From assembly GCA_023052935.1 (NCBI GenBank), contig CM041294.1, positions 22,592,635-22,656,634 of the forward strand: 64,000 nucleotides of DNA, in the 5' to 3' direction. Made by a program: the position numbers and the translations under genes. This document shows, piece by piece, positions 38,501 through 46,977 of the stretch. This stretch comes from Piezodorus guildinii. Its lineage: Eukaryota > Arthropoda > Insecta > Hemiptera > Pentatomidae. Position 1 is the first letter of the stretch. The number at the start of each line of letters is the position of its first letter. Under the pieces are notes generated by a model that was given only the letters and a program-made list of their open reading frames with translations, was not told the origin of the DNA and ran no database searches.

Positions 38501-41073
38501 GAAATAGGCATCCCATCGGATGATAATCTTCAAAAACGGTTTCTGAAAAGAAAAGCAAATACCAGGAGCTGGCAGAGGAGCTAAAGCAACTCTATAGATT
38601 GGAGAGTTACAGGATTTACCCTATTATACTATCTTGCAATGGCCTGATTCCAAAGAGTACGCTAGAATCAATCCAACAGCAAGAGCTACCTGTAAAGATT
38701 CTAGCGGAGGTTCAGCGAGCAGTCGTTCTTGGGACAGCAGCCACTATTAGAAAATTTGTAAATATTACATAATTAGAGCCTAACCCTTGACTCATTGAGT
38801 CCGGGTAGGTGAAAATTCCCAGCGAAAGCTGAGGAAGTGCGGAATTCTGAAATAATAATATAATAACAATATAAATTATAATCTTTTTTTTCCAATCCCC
38901 ATTCGATCTTTATCACAATTTTCTTTTACTTTTAATGTTTTACCCTTGGACTGTATCCTATTTGCATTTTAAGGAATTATCATATAGTGCATTAAATTTT
39001 TAAGATAATATTTGAAATGATACAATGACATCTGTGAAGTGGCTCACCTCTGGCTGCTTTGGAGAAATAAATTTTATAAATTAGGTATTTAAGTCTTGTT
39101 TAAACTACTTCAATGAGTGTGAAACCTGCATGATACTGAAGCTCATTTAATTTCACATCAGTGTAGTGAGTTTTATCTAAATTGATAAAAGGTGTTCTAG
39201 AGAAATTTATAAAAAGGTTAAAATGCATGGTATAAATTGGTACTTTTGTCCGTCAATTGAAATTTTTAAAAATCAATAAAATAATTTTAAATGTAAATAA
39301 AACTTTCTCATTTCTTTTCATCAACTATTCTTCATTCTCTATTCATAGTTCTAAATAAAAACTATGATGCCATTGTCCTGAGCTTATGGCATCCTGGCTT
39401 TTTAGTGATCGGCAACCTAATGACCACAAAAATGTCCTCACCACCTTGAAAAATAAGTTGAGTGCACCTTGTATACCACCTTTAATCTAAACATTAAGCC
39501 ATATAGTACGGCATTTTTAATTCTTTATTAAGTAGTGCCATTGCATCAATTTTAATACTATATATTTGGTTCAAATAAACATATCAAAGAAAAATAACAC
39601 AAAATTGCAATCTACTATAAACCATCTCGTTAACATGTCAAATCTTTATTAGTAAACTTGATAGATAGGCACAAGCTAAGAATGTTTTAAGTTTAAGTAA
39701 TGGAGTATAGAAGTATAGACCAGAAAAATCAATTTAACATTCTCATAATTTATATTAGATGACAAAGTCAAACTTTAGTTTCTATTGAAACTAAAACTTT
39801 AGTTAAACTAAAACCCAACTGTAACTGGACTAGTAACTGGGCTGATTCTGAGTCCAAATTAGACTACCATCATGTCCACTCACTATTTCATAGCCATTGT
39901 AAACATTGATTGATCACACTGTCTCTCAAGACCCTCCGAATATAAAGTACCAGAAACCAGAAATAAAATATTGATTGATGTTAGGACTCTGACTATATCA
40001 TTGTCCAATCAGCCACAATAGCATAAAGTGATGTTAAATGAATAAAAAACAAAACAACTATTAATAGGGCTCTACATCAATAAAACCAGAAAGTTGTTTT
40101 AAGGGTAAATCTTAAATTTTATTGATTAATATGAGCTACGATTAATAAACAGCATGCCATCACAAGCAATAGAGATAAAAATCATTTCATTAAATTTTGA
40201 GTAATGCTATCAACAAGAAGGCTATGTGTTTTGAATAAATAGATGCTCATAGCTTCTGAAATACCATAAAAGAACCTAAAATAAAATAAATAAACTAAAT
40301 ACTTTTAGATAAGTGGACTGCTACCTACAAAAGATGATTTCTTCCACTACTCAATATAAATTACAAATTCAACCCATATCGATGAAATTAGAAACCAATA
40401 ACAGTAATAATAAAAAATATCAAAGATATAATTACAATGGTCTCACCCATAATTATCATCACTATGAGATAAGACAAAATTATAAACTGAAATTTAAACT
40501 ATTGAACATACAGATGAGTAACTGTTCTATACACAATTCATACATGCACAAACGCTTGTAAATTGGAAACAATAAAAACAAATATGACAGTCAGTCATAA
40601 TGACTTCTGGGATTAAAACGTCTACAGCCAAACTTACATTCCAACTAAAAAAAATTCTTATTAAAACAAAATACATACAAACATCAGGAGCGTATCTGAT
40701 CTGTTCAGCCACACAACTTGAAATGAACTCTTGAACTTGTGTGAACCGAATTTCTTGATAATCTGCAGGTTGAGTTTGGTTAGTGTTTGATGCTGGTGAA
40801 GGAGGTGGAAGTGAGAGTTTTATAATGAGAACAGAAAGCATTCCAAGGGAATGCTGTTGTAAGCATTCAAGAACTGCATCAAGATGTTGTCCATTTTTAA
40901 TTAAAATATCAGTTGACTTGCAAAGTAACTCACATAAGTCTCTGAAGTTACCTGCAACACGTGAATATGTCATAAATAAAATACCAAAGGTTTTCAGCAA
41001 CAAGTCTGCAAAACTTACCCTGAGAAGATAAAGTTCTAACGCTGTGAACAAATTGCTCTAAAGGAGAAGCCAT
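25727..41073 (-). CDS. CSN3: COP9 signalosome complex subunit 3 (CSN3/COPS3), complete, 8 exons
   Basis: Exons in transcript order are 41073-41019, 40951-40679, 37808-37588, 36578-36384, 34494-34343, 34241-34082, 28381-28268 and 25873-25727. All introns are GT-AG and phases match, giving 438 residues (human COPS3: 423). It starts [19 protein letters not shown], very close to the family N-terminus. Diagnostic stretches are [56 protein letters not shown] and [14 protein letters not shown]. By family knowledge the N-terminal helical repeats (to about 200) and the PCI/winged-helix domain (about 200-365) assemble it with other CSN subunits, and the complex removes Nedd8 from cullins in nucleus and cytosol. 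An additional ~12 residues follow at the C-terminus. The introns carry several retroelements; the coding exons look intact. It is divergent from TMEM223. Confidence 0.95.
26205..26365. repeat. Inverted pair of CTGATGA...GAAA (hammerhead-core-like) motifs
   Basis: On the plus strand CTGATGA starts at 26309 and CGAAAC ends at 26340. On the minus strand the same arrangement lies at 26250-26221 (CTGATGA, then GACTC-loop-GAGTT, then GAAA). The two arms are near inverse copies, including 'cttcatcagggctt' and 'accaatgttt/accaacattt' flanks. CUGAUGA and GAAA spaced by a hairpin are the hammerhead ribozyme core, which is known in the terminal regions of Penelope-like retroelements. The plus-strand copy has a poor stem II, so activity is doubtful. 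Confidence 0.45.
26558..26613 (+). mobile_element. SINE-B fragment
   Basis: Only 'gccctgggttcgaacctggg' and the adjoining 'cagaattatttattctg' remain, matching the B-box region of the full SINE-B copies. It lies in the CSN3 intron between exons 7 and 8. Confidence 0.6.
26643..27236 (+). mobile_element. Jockey-like LINE 3' fragment (plus orientation)
   Basis: A broken frame encodes [31 protein letters not shown] and [12 protein letters not shown], the conserved post-RT region of jockey-type LINEs. Stops and frameshifts are present. It ends in an A-rich tail at about 27220-27236. A near-identical fragment in reverse orientation lies at 29288-29990, on the other side of CSN3 exon 7. Confidence 0.8.
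27238..27520 (+). mobile_element. SINE-B copy, nearly full length
   Basis: It opens with a tRNA-like head ('gtgtctagtgaatagagcac', then 'gggttcgaaacccggc'). The family body follows ('cctggggcagacccagcc', 'aatcacctcattgcacggc', 'cccaagacctttcatgagtt'). It begins directly at the end of the poly-A tract of the LINE fragment before it, so the LINE tail served as target. Confidence 0.85.
27530..28020. other. Intron DNA, no feature recognised
   Basis: This AT-rich stretch lies between SINE-B and CSN3 exon 7. A 67-codon frame at 27802-28005 (+) has no motif support and lies antisense to the CSN3 transcript. Confidence 0.4.
28775..29250. repeat. 'cctttgtaatcgacc / ataactcagtta' repeat, copy 2
   Basis: The order of landmarks matches the copy at 4230: 'aataaacctttgtaatcgac', a poly-A, 'aaaatttgagag', then 'attcaataactcagttattt' near 29045 and a second variant near 29168. 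No coding frame was found. Confidence 0.65.
29288..29990 (-). mobile_element. Jockey-like LINE 3' fragment (minus orientation)
   Basis: The minus-strand frame 29940-29593 contains [40 protein letters not shown] and [12 protein letters not shown]. Past this the frame is shifted and partly retained to about 29500, and the element ends in a T-rich tract at 29288 (the poly-A tail on its own strand). It is clearly the same subfamily as 26643-27236 and reaches further 5'. Confidence 0.85.
30330..30860. repeat. 'ataactcagtta' repeat, copy 3, interrupted by a LINE
   Basis: Variants of 'ataactcagttatttttgaa' plus 'gatagagaaaaa' occur near 30465, 30587, 30715 and 30848, together with 'gttttagaatcagtaaagc' near 30400 and 30625. 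The last copy is cut at about 30860, where the EN/RT LINE begins, so the LINE landed inside this repeat. Confidence 0.6.
30861..33934 (+). mobile_element. CR1/L2-like LINE, long but frame-broken (EN, RT, C-terminal region)
   Basis: It begins inside the endonuclease domain at a position equal to SETWLKP (near 30895), then [25 protein letters not shown] and the ICGDFNTN catalytic segment. The frame stops at 32135. RT motifs follow in 32365-33258: [35 protein letters not shown] and [13 protein letters not shown] with the YADD active site intact. A frameshift near 33240 separates the C-terminal part ([20 protein letters not shown]). A (TA)n/(TG)n tract lies at 33733-33780, and the element ends with cccagaataaaaattatttt, shared with the copy ending near 52400. 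It lies antisense in CSN3 intron 6. It is 5'-truncated and cannot encode a full protein as it stands. Confidence 0.9.
33935..33967. repeat. Perfect 15-bp inverted repeat abutting the LINE 3' end
   Basis: AAATGTTTATAGAAT, the spacer ACT, and the exact reverse complement ATTCTATAAACATTT lie directly after the LINE end. Confidence 0.75.
34766..35706 (+). repeat. ~900-bp unclassified interspersed repeat, copy 2
   Basis: This is the best preserved copy. It opens with 'aaaaatctggtgcaggcaac' and 'ctttcacttac' and closes with 'gtaagtgaaag', an exact 11-bp inverted pair. Shared interior landmarks include 'ctttccaacggtatattat', 'tcggcatttaagc', 'aagcccattcaatttta' and 'ttatttggactcag'. A (CA)n tract at 35532-35574 is specific to this copy. 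It lies in CSN3 intron 4. Confidence 0.75.
36732..37012 (-). mobile_element. SINE-B copy (minus)
   Basis: This is a near-complete copy on the minus strand in CSN3 intron 3. It carries the tRNA-like head on its right ('cgggtttcgaacccaggacc' as written on plus) and the family body to the left. The octamer tattttaa occurs on both sides (36724-36731 and 37013-37020), a likely target duplication. Confidence 0.88.
37973..38875 (+). mobile_element. R4/Dong-like LINE tail with restriction-like endonuclease, in TAA repeats
   Basis: The frame at 38084-38383 encodes [10 protein letters not shown], then [19 protein letters not shown], a C-x2-C-x8-H-x4-C zinc-knuckle pattern. After a stop at 38384 the frame continues with [16 protein letters not shown] and [12 protein letters not shown]. 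The R-P-D-x(n) arrangement matches the PD-(D/E)xK-type endonuclease of the R2/R4 LINE group. A frameshift near 38535 leads to [20 protein letters not shown] and a stop near 38772. Both sides are TAA-type microsatellite (37973-38055, and from about 38855), the target known for Dong elements. It is 5'-truncated and broken, and lies in CSN3 intron 2. Confidence 0.75.
39075..39260 (+). repeat. ~900-bp unclassified repeat, partial copy 4
   Basis: Only the central part remains: 'ggtatttaagtc', 'gaaacctgcatgatactgaa', 'agtgagttt', then 'aaaatgcatggtataaa'. These follow the same order as in the copies at 17562, 34766 and 52556. Confidence 0.6.
39865..40055 (+). mobile_element. SINE-C fragment (3' part)
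   Basis: It contains 'gtccaatcagccacaatagc' followed by 'ataaagtgatgttaaatgaa', the tail of the SINE-C family. The fuller copy is at 45841-46121 on the minus strand. It lies in CSN3 intron 2. Confidence 0.55.
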
Positions 41074-41380
41074 TTCATTGAATTATAGGAGCATAAAAAA
41101 ACTTTGAAAAAACAAACATCAATCCATAATTTCTAAATAAGTTTAATAATTAATAGTGGTTTGAGAGTATCGAAATGGTTAAGACTATTCAAATTTCAGT
41201 CGGCAAACCACGAAGATATTAATCAGCTACTAGCATTTTCTACAGAGAAGGTTAGAGAGGTTACATTAATCAAAGGTTTCTTGCTGGTTATAACTGCAGA
41301 GGTTAATTTTGTGATAATTTTCTTGTTAATTCAGTTTGAAATGACTTAAAACTTTTAAAACAGGTTGTTTTAGAATCAAG
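41074..41380. promoter_or_regulatory. Putative bidirectional promoter between CSN3 and TMEM223
   Basis: Only 307 bp separate the two divergent start codons, so the core promoters must share this space unless one gene has a distant 5' UTR exon. A DRE-like 'tatcgaaa' lies near 41169. An 'aacag' acceptor-like site just before the TMEM223 ATG leaves room for a 5' UTR intron. No TATA box is obvious. Confidence 0.6.
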
Positions 41381-44363
41381 ATGATCTTACTTCGTCCTGG
41401 ATTATTTAAAAACCTTTTCAAAACCTCTAGGATTGTTAGCTCTAAAATTTTAGGGAATGCCTGTTTTAAAAATTATACTCCTCAGTCTCAGGAATTATTA
41501 CATTTAAATACTAACGTTGTCAAAGACGTTATCCTTTTTAAATATGAAAACCCTAAATATTTTAAGTACATTACTTTGTTTGGTTTTTCTCAATTCATAT
41601 TTTGGATGTATTTGTCACACTTTGCATTTACAACTTTAAAAGATGCTCCTGTTGCTAAAGAAGGTAGTGAAACTTTACCTTGGTGGCGAAGAATTAATCT
41701 AGGAGACCAGAAGTATAGAAATGGAATTACTTTGTTCTGTGGTGTTGTAGGTAACTAAATTGAGTTAATATATTATTCCTTATCCATTGTTATTCCTAAT
41801 AATCATCTTGTTTAGTTATTGTGATTTTAGTCACATTTTGATTTTCCTAAAGCTAGAATAGAAATAAAATTGGTATCAATGATATCATATAATATACTAA
41901 CTTTAAAAATTGGATTTTTCTAATAAGACTAGCTGACACGACAGACGATATCCTGTCTTAACTATGTCTTGGCTAAATCACCCAAGTCTTTCATGCACAA
42001 TGCGGTCACGAAGGAGAAAGAGGATTCATTTCTACATATATTGATAGATGCCTATAGACTATTAATACCTCAGAAAAAAAAATAACAATAAATAAATAAA
42101 AACCCAATGACCAAAGGAACTTTTTTTCTCATAAGATCCTTCTCCTGAATCTTCTAAATACAACGAAAAAAGAACTAGCGAAATCGGTCAAGCCATTCAT
42201 GCGTGATGCGATCACCAACAAAAAAGGGAATTCATTTATATATATATATATATAATATATATATATATATAATAGATAAATAGATAGATAGATAGATATG
42301 TAAACTAAAATAAAATTAGAGATTAGAATTAGATATTAACTAATGCAAATAGTTTATTATAGATTGTAATGAGTATTGCTAATTTGGTACCCTTTATAGA
42401 TTTTATGCTTACTTTTCAGTCTATGAGAAATTGAAATATTTTTATTATATAAATTTTTGTTTTTTTGTTTAATTGAATCCAATTAAATCAAAATTTTCCA
42501 TTAGTATTCAAAATAATACCATCTAGTTACCTTGTGACTCAAGCTAGAGTACAAAATTAAATATCATTTCTTTCCAAAATCCCCTATTCCATTTCTTTTA
42601 CAAAAAAAAGATTCACTTCATAAAGTCACAGCCATCTACAAGCAGTTATTGTATTATGCCATTAATTGGTACTGCCAAATTATCTTATTAAAGTACTCTA
42701 CTTTAATATACTCATTATAGTAGACTAATTTACTTAGCAATTTCAACAACCAAGATGTAAATGTAATCACTTCAATTTTTCTTAACAAGTACAATGAGCA
42801 TTGTTTATTCTTTAATTAGTCCCCAGAAGCTGTATGTGGTCAATTGGATAGAGCACTTGTCTACTGTTGTCCGGTTCCCGGGTTCGAATCATGGCTGATG
42901 CATAATATTAGTTAAGTCTATTATTTCTGCAGGGGAAGGAGGATCCTGGGTTATGGAGACTTTCCTGGGGCACACACCGAAAACCGGCATCTGAGTGTGA
43001 TCTCAGCTTAGTTTACTCTTTGCACAGTTGGCCCTGAAGCAGTTGGAATCTCTAAATGTACGAAATCCAAGACCCTTCACAGGCTGTTGGTACAGGGTTT
43101 TAAAATCAGCAATATACAGGGATGAAAAAAAATAAATAAAAAGAAGGAGATGAAATGGGCTAATATATTAGTAGAAGATCCGAACTTGAAACTATCTGTA
43201 CCGAGCTGATAATAGAATGAAACATATTTTATAACAAATTTAGTATATTATAGAATATGTTAAGAATGGGTTGCCTAAAAAAATCCAGGACAGACTATTT
43301 TTGATTATATTTAAAAAAAATATTTTTAATTAAATGTTGCAACATCATGATAATAAGAAAACTTTTACCCTGTGATTTGTTATTTGTGTAAAAAATGGTC
43401 CGGTAATTTTATATGGGATATCAAACTTTCTTATATTCAATGTCCGATTACGTACAGCTGCAATGTTGGGTCCTTTTATTATTACACGCTATACTCAACT
43501 CAGATCTCTCTGTCATGCATTTCCACTCGCATTAAAATTTAATCTTTAAAATTCGGCAACCCACATCAGGACCAAGTTTTTGGCAGGCAACCCTATATCA
43601 ATGTGTTTGCAATAAAACAATGCTTATATCGATTTTTTTTTTTTCTATTATCAAGCCGGTGCAGATAAGCCCGCTTTTACCTGAAAACCAATAGTTTGTC
43701 CAGGAAAAGATTAGGCAACCCAACGGCTGCACATTCTATACTTTTGATACTTCAAGTCAGGGTAAAAGTTTTCTTATTATCATGATGTTGCTACATTTAA
43801 TCAAAAATAATTAAAAATAGTCTCCAGGATTTTTTTAGGCAACCCATTCTTAACGTATTTTCTAATATACTAAATTTGTTATAAAATATGTTTCATTCTG
43901 TTATCAGCTCGGTGCAGATCATTTCAAGTTTGGATCTTAGACTATATATATTTAATTAACTATATATGCACTAATTTAATATTTTTGTTTACAGGTTACT
44001 TGTTTTTGCTTGCTTCCTGGTCATACACCATTAGATCTGTTCGTTATTTGGTTCTGAGAAAAGGGGGAAAATCAGTGTCTTTTGTAACTTATGGCCCTTT
44101 TGGAAAGAATAGTATAATGGATGTTCCTCTTACTAAAGTATTTTAATATTCTTTAATACCGTTGATTTATTTATTATAATGAAATAAAAAACAATGATGT
44201 TTTGTTTCAGATAAGCGCTTCAGAAAGTCGAGAACATGCAAGAGTCCAGTTACCAATAAAGGTTAAAGGAAAATTTTTTTACTACATGCTTGATATGAGA
44301 GGAGAATTTCCGAATAAATTACTTTTTGATGCAACTGCTGGTTTAAGGAGGAAACTGTTATGA
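41381..44363 (+). CDS. TMEM223: Transmembrane protein 223 (TMEM223), complete, 3 exons
   Basis: Exons are 41381-41750, 43995-44137 and 44211-44363, with GT-AG introns of 2,244 and 73 bp and matching phases. The product is 221 residues (human TMEM223: about 202). The N-terminus is basic and hydroxylated without early acidic residues, as in mitochondrial presequences. Two hydrophobic segments (about 62-84, YITLFGFSQFIFWMYLSHFAF; and about 114-137) bracket the conserved LPWWRRINLGDQKYRNGI segment. The C-terminal part contains GKFFYYMLDMRGEFPNKLLF. Family knowledge places TMEM223 in the mitochondrial inner membrane, with a role in cytochrome c oxidase biogenesis. Intron 1 contains a SINE-B and a fold-back element; the exons look intact. 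A variant polyadenylation signal ATTAAA lies at 44404-44409. Confidence 0.9.
41925..42300. repeat. Repeat fragments ending in (TA)n/(GATA)n
   Basis: Two related segments, 'ctttcatgcacaatgcggtc' near 41990 and 'attcatgcgtgatgcgatca' near 42195, resemble 3'-end text common in retroelement or MITE tails, and a TA then GATA microsatellite follows (42236-42300). The family is not assigned. Confidence 0.4.
42829..43104 (+). mobile_element. Divergent SINE-B copy
   Basis: The tRNA-like head 'gtggtcaattggatagagca' with 'cccgggttcgaatcatggc' is followed by a diverged body ('tcctggggcacacacc', 'ccaagacccttcacaggctg'). It has many more differences than the copy at 46380, so it is old. It lies in TMEM223 intron 1. 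Confidence 0.75.
43175..43938. mobile_element. Fold-back (long-TIR) DNA element
   Basis: The left arm (43175 to about 43375) and right arm (about 43757-43938) are inverse copies over roughly 190 bp. Landmarks are 'agatccgaacttgaaa' against 'tttcaagtttggatct', 'aatgggttgcctaaaaaaat', and 'catgatgataagaaaac'-like text near the inner ends. The interior (about 380 bp) has no transposase frame. Such long inverted arms typify fold-back elements or large MITEs. It lies in TMEM223 intron 1. Confidence 0.8.
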
Positions 44364-44423
44364 ACTGCATTAATCTTTATTTATTTTAAAAACTTTTGTT
44401 TATATTAAACATTCAACCATCTA

Positions 44424-44606
44424 TTATTCTAAAATGGACTCATTATTTAAATTGTTGCTGATTATCATCCCCAGCTCATTTATTCTGTCTGTTGTCATAT
44501 TTTCACCAAAAGTAAAGTTTTCCTTTATACTGTATTTTTTAAAAAAGTTTTTATGTATATCGGTGGAGAGTAGGATTAACAAACAGAGAAAATATAAATA
44601 AGCCAT
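44424..44606 (-). CDS. Possible small 60-aa ORF with signal-peptide-like N-terminus
   Basis: The minus-strand frame begins MAYLYFLCLLILLSTDIHKN, a hydrophobic stretch like a secretion signal, then a polar region containing FGENMTTDRINELG. It lies just past the TMEM223 stop, convergent with it, and reads over the candidate TMEM223 polyadenylation region. No family is recognised and chance is quite possible in AT-rich DNA. Confidence 0.2.
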   Translation of the reverse strand: MAYLYFLCLLILLSTDIHKNFFKKYSIKENFTFGENMTTDRINELGMIISNNLNNESILE

Positions 44607-45516
44607 TAAAATGTTTTATACTTGGTAATAAACTTAAAAATATAAATAATCTCATCAAAACAGCACTTGTAATAAGGTTTATTAAAAACTGTACTCAAAT
44701 TAAGATTCCTTACTCTTAAAAAAAAGTGTATTACAATTTTGTATTAAAATTGGAAAACATAATTTTCTTTTCCATAAAATTGCCTCTTTGAGTTTTTTTT
44801 TAACTCAATTTTAAATGTTTCTCCTGATAATTTTTTTTTTTAGGTGGAACTAGACATTAAACCATTAGACTCTTCAAAATATTATGGGCCAACACGTCCC
44901 AGGAGTAAAAAAATTGAAAGTTTTCGGGCGAAAAACACATTCCATTTAATATCTCTAGTTGTAGTAAAGGTAAAAAAATAATTTTTGTGTCAAAATCAAC
45001 CTATTTCAAAGTGGAATAATTTAAAAACTTAGTCATTTAAATATTTAAGCCTTATGCTTGGAAATAACTCCAACATTATAAATAATCTCGTCAAAACAGC
45101 ACTTGTTATAAAAGTTTCTTAAAACTGTTCTCTGATTAAGATTCCTTACTCCTAAAAAAAGTTTAAATCATACAATTTTGTATTCAAATTGAAAAACAAA
45201 AATTTCGGAAAAAAAAACTCACAAAAAACAACAGTACAATATAGAAGCATAGAATTTGGCACAAATTTAAATTTAATGTTTTTAGGTTAAACTAGACATT
45301 AAATCATTAGACTCTACAAAATATTAAGGGCCAACATTTCCCATCGCATAAAAATGAAAAGTGGTATGATTAAAAAAATAAGCCATTTAAATGTTTAAGT
45401 TTTATGCTTGGCAATAACCTTAAAAATATAAATAATCTCATCAAAACAGCACTTAGATCGTTTTTAAAAAACAGCAATAAAGTTTCTTAAAAACTGTACT
45501 CAAATAAAGATTCCTT

Positions 45517-45828
45517 AATCCTTCTTCTTCTTTCTCTTCGACCCATTTGCCTTTCAGCGTGGGCGAGCTCCCAGCCATTGGTACCAACTGTCCCTGTTCC
45601 TGGCAAGGTTTCTAACCTCGTCCAAAGTTTTACCTCCCTATATCCCTATTCGCTCCATGTGGGTGATATAGAAAGTCCTTGGGCGTCCTGTAGGTCTTCG
45701 TCCGAAGGGCCTTACCTCCGTTGTTTTAATTGGGTTCCGGTGGTGGTCCATTCGGCACTGGTAGAAAGATGTACTTGAACAGGTGTAACTTCACGTTCCG
45801 TGCTACTTCTCTTTTTCTGATAACTGTG
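45517..45828 (-). mobile_element. LINE ORF C-terminal fragment
   Basis: On the minus strand the stretch gives RRPTGRPRTFYITHMERI and later VRNLARNRDSWYQWLGARPR, the Arg-rich 'GRPRxx...ARDRxxW' end typical of RT-LINE C-termini. Stops break the frame. It inserted into the third tandem unit with partly duplicated 'agattcctta' flanks. Confidence 0.65.
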
Positions 45829-45840
45829 TTACAGATTCCT

Positions 45841-46121
45841 AGTTATTTATTTAACATCACTTTATGCTACTAAGGCTAATCGGACGATGCTACAGTGGAA
45901 GTCCTAAATTTTGCCTATCCAGGTTTTATTAGGATAGGGATCTTTAACGAGTACCTGACATCGCACAGGCTCGGGACCACCTTTTAACGTCCCCTCTGAA
46001 GGACGGCGTAACTAAGGATTTTTTACTCCCATTATAAAATCCTAGAACCACCTGCGGATTTGAACCCGTGACCTTTGGCATGAGAGGCTGTTACGCTAGC
46101 CACCCAGCTACAAGTGATCCC
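45841..46121 (-). mobile_element. SINE-C, nearly full length
   Basis: Written on the minus strand it starts with a tRNA-like head ('tggctagcgtaacagcctct', 'gggttcaaatccgc'). A body and a tail with 'ccgattagccttagtagc' plus 'ataaagtgatgttaa' follow. The 12-mer ttacagattcct flanks both ends (45829-45840 and 46122-46133), a clean target duplication. Confidence 0.88.
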
Positions 46122-46269
46122 TTACAGATTCCTTAATCTTAAAAAAGTTTATTACAATTTTGTATTAAAATTGAAAAACAAAATTTTTTCCCCCAACAAA
46201 TCACCTCTTTGAGGTTTATTTAACACAATTTTAAATATTTATCCAATGTAGGAGTCTGGAATTCTGAAT

Positions 46270-46891
46270 TTTTAGGGGAGCCCGTGGCTGAGTGGTTAGC
46301 GTGCTAATCTCTCATGCTATAAGTTGTGAGTTCGAATTCCAGTCCCGGCGGGGCTTTTATAAGGATGTAATAAAATAGGGATTCGGGAGCAGCGTGGTCT
46401 AGTAGATAGAGCGCTAGTCTGCTGTGCTCCGGGTCCTGGGTTCGAATCCCGGCTTTGGCAGAATATTATTTATTCTGTTAATTCAGTCGGGGGGCGACCC
46501 TAGGGTATGGAGACCCTCCTGGGGCAGACCAAGCCTCTTTAAATTGGGTACCCAAAATAATTGGGGAAAAATCTGGCGGCTGAGCGCGATTAAGGCCTAA
46601 TCACCTCATTGCACTGCCGTTGGCCTAGAAACAGTACGAATCTCTATATATACTGAGCCCAAGACCCTTCATGGGTTGTAGTGGTACAGGTTTTTAATAA
46701 AATAGGAATTCACTCACAGTCTCTCTCCTGGGCATGTGAGACTCGTCAGTCAAATGGTGGCCACTCATAAAATTAGGCTTAGAGAGTGATAACCCTACCC
46801 TGCAAAATACATCAAGAAACGTGAGTGTAATCTCCCAGGAAATTACATCACGAGGCGCAGGGCCTACACGGCCTGTCGCGCCACTGGAAGA
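46270..46891 (+). mobile_element. SINE-A (second tRNA-headed family) split by a nested SINE-B
   Basis: The head reads 'gagcccgtggctgagtggtt' then 'gtgagttcgaattccagtcc', a tRNA-Ser/Leu-like A and B box arrangement. The element continues after the nested insert (46707 onward) to about 46891. The outer flanks repeat aggagtctggaattc (about 46250-46264 and 46892-46906), so the whole block was one insertion later hit by SINE-B. Confidence 0.8.
46380..46694 (+). mobile_element. SINE-B, full-length copy nested in SINE-A
   Basis: This is the most complete SINE-B in the window. Its A-box region is 'gcgtggtctagtagatagag', its B box gggttcgaatcccgg, and the body ends 'cccaagacccttcatgggtt'. It is flanked by taataaaatagg on both sides (46368-46379 and 46695-46706). 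The intact head and clean duplication suggest a recent insertion, after SINE-A. Confidence 0.92.
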
Positions 46892-46977
46892 AGGAGTCTG
46901 GAATTCATCAGAAATTTAAATCATGATGTAAGATGTTTAAGAAAATAATTAACATTTTCTAGAATCAATGTAAATCT

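Larger units (their letters stand above)
44612..46230 (+). repeat. Local tandem triplication (units of ~350-425 bp), third unit split by insertions
   Basis: The text 'ataaataatctcatcaaaac' plus 'agcacttgt', 'aagattccttact', 'acaattttgtatt' and 'gaaaaacaaaa' recurs from about 44630, 45060 and 45415. The first two units also share 'aactagacattaaaccatta'-type text (44852 and 45291). The third unit is interrupted at about 45515-46130 by a LINE fragment and a SINE, then resumes with 'aagtttattacaattttgta'. Confidence 0.75.

Noticed and set aside
44845..44970. Exon-like open segment with acceptor 'tttttttag' and donor 'aaaggtaaaa'
   Set aside because: The inverted copy at 46978-47152 and the second tandem unit carry stops in this frame and no conservation of the peptide, so it belongs to a non-coding repeat.
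46276..46365. tRNA-Ser/Leu-like gene ('ggctgagtggtta...gttcgaat')
   Set aside because: The body continues past the tRNA length and the whole is bounded by a 15-bp duplication with a nested SINE. It is a SINE head, not a tRNA gene.
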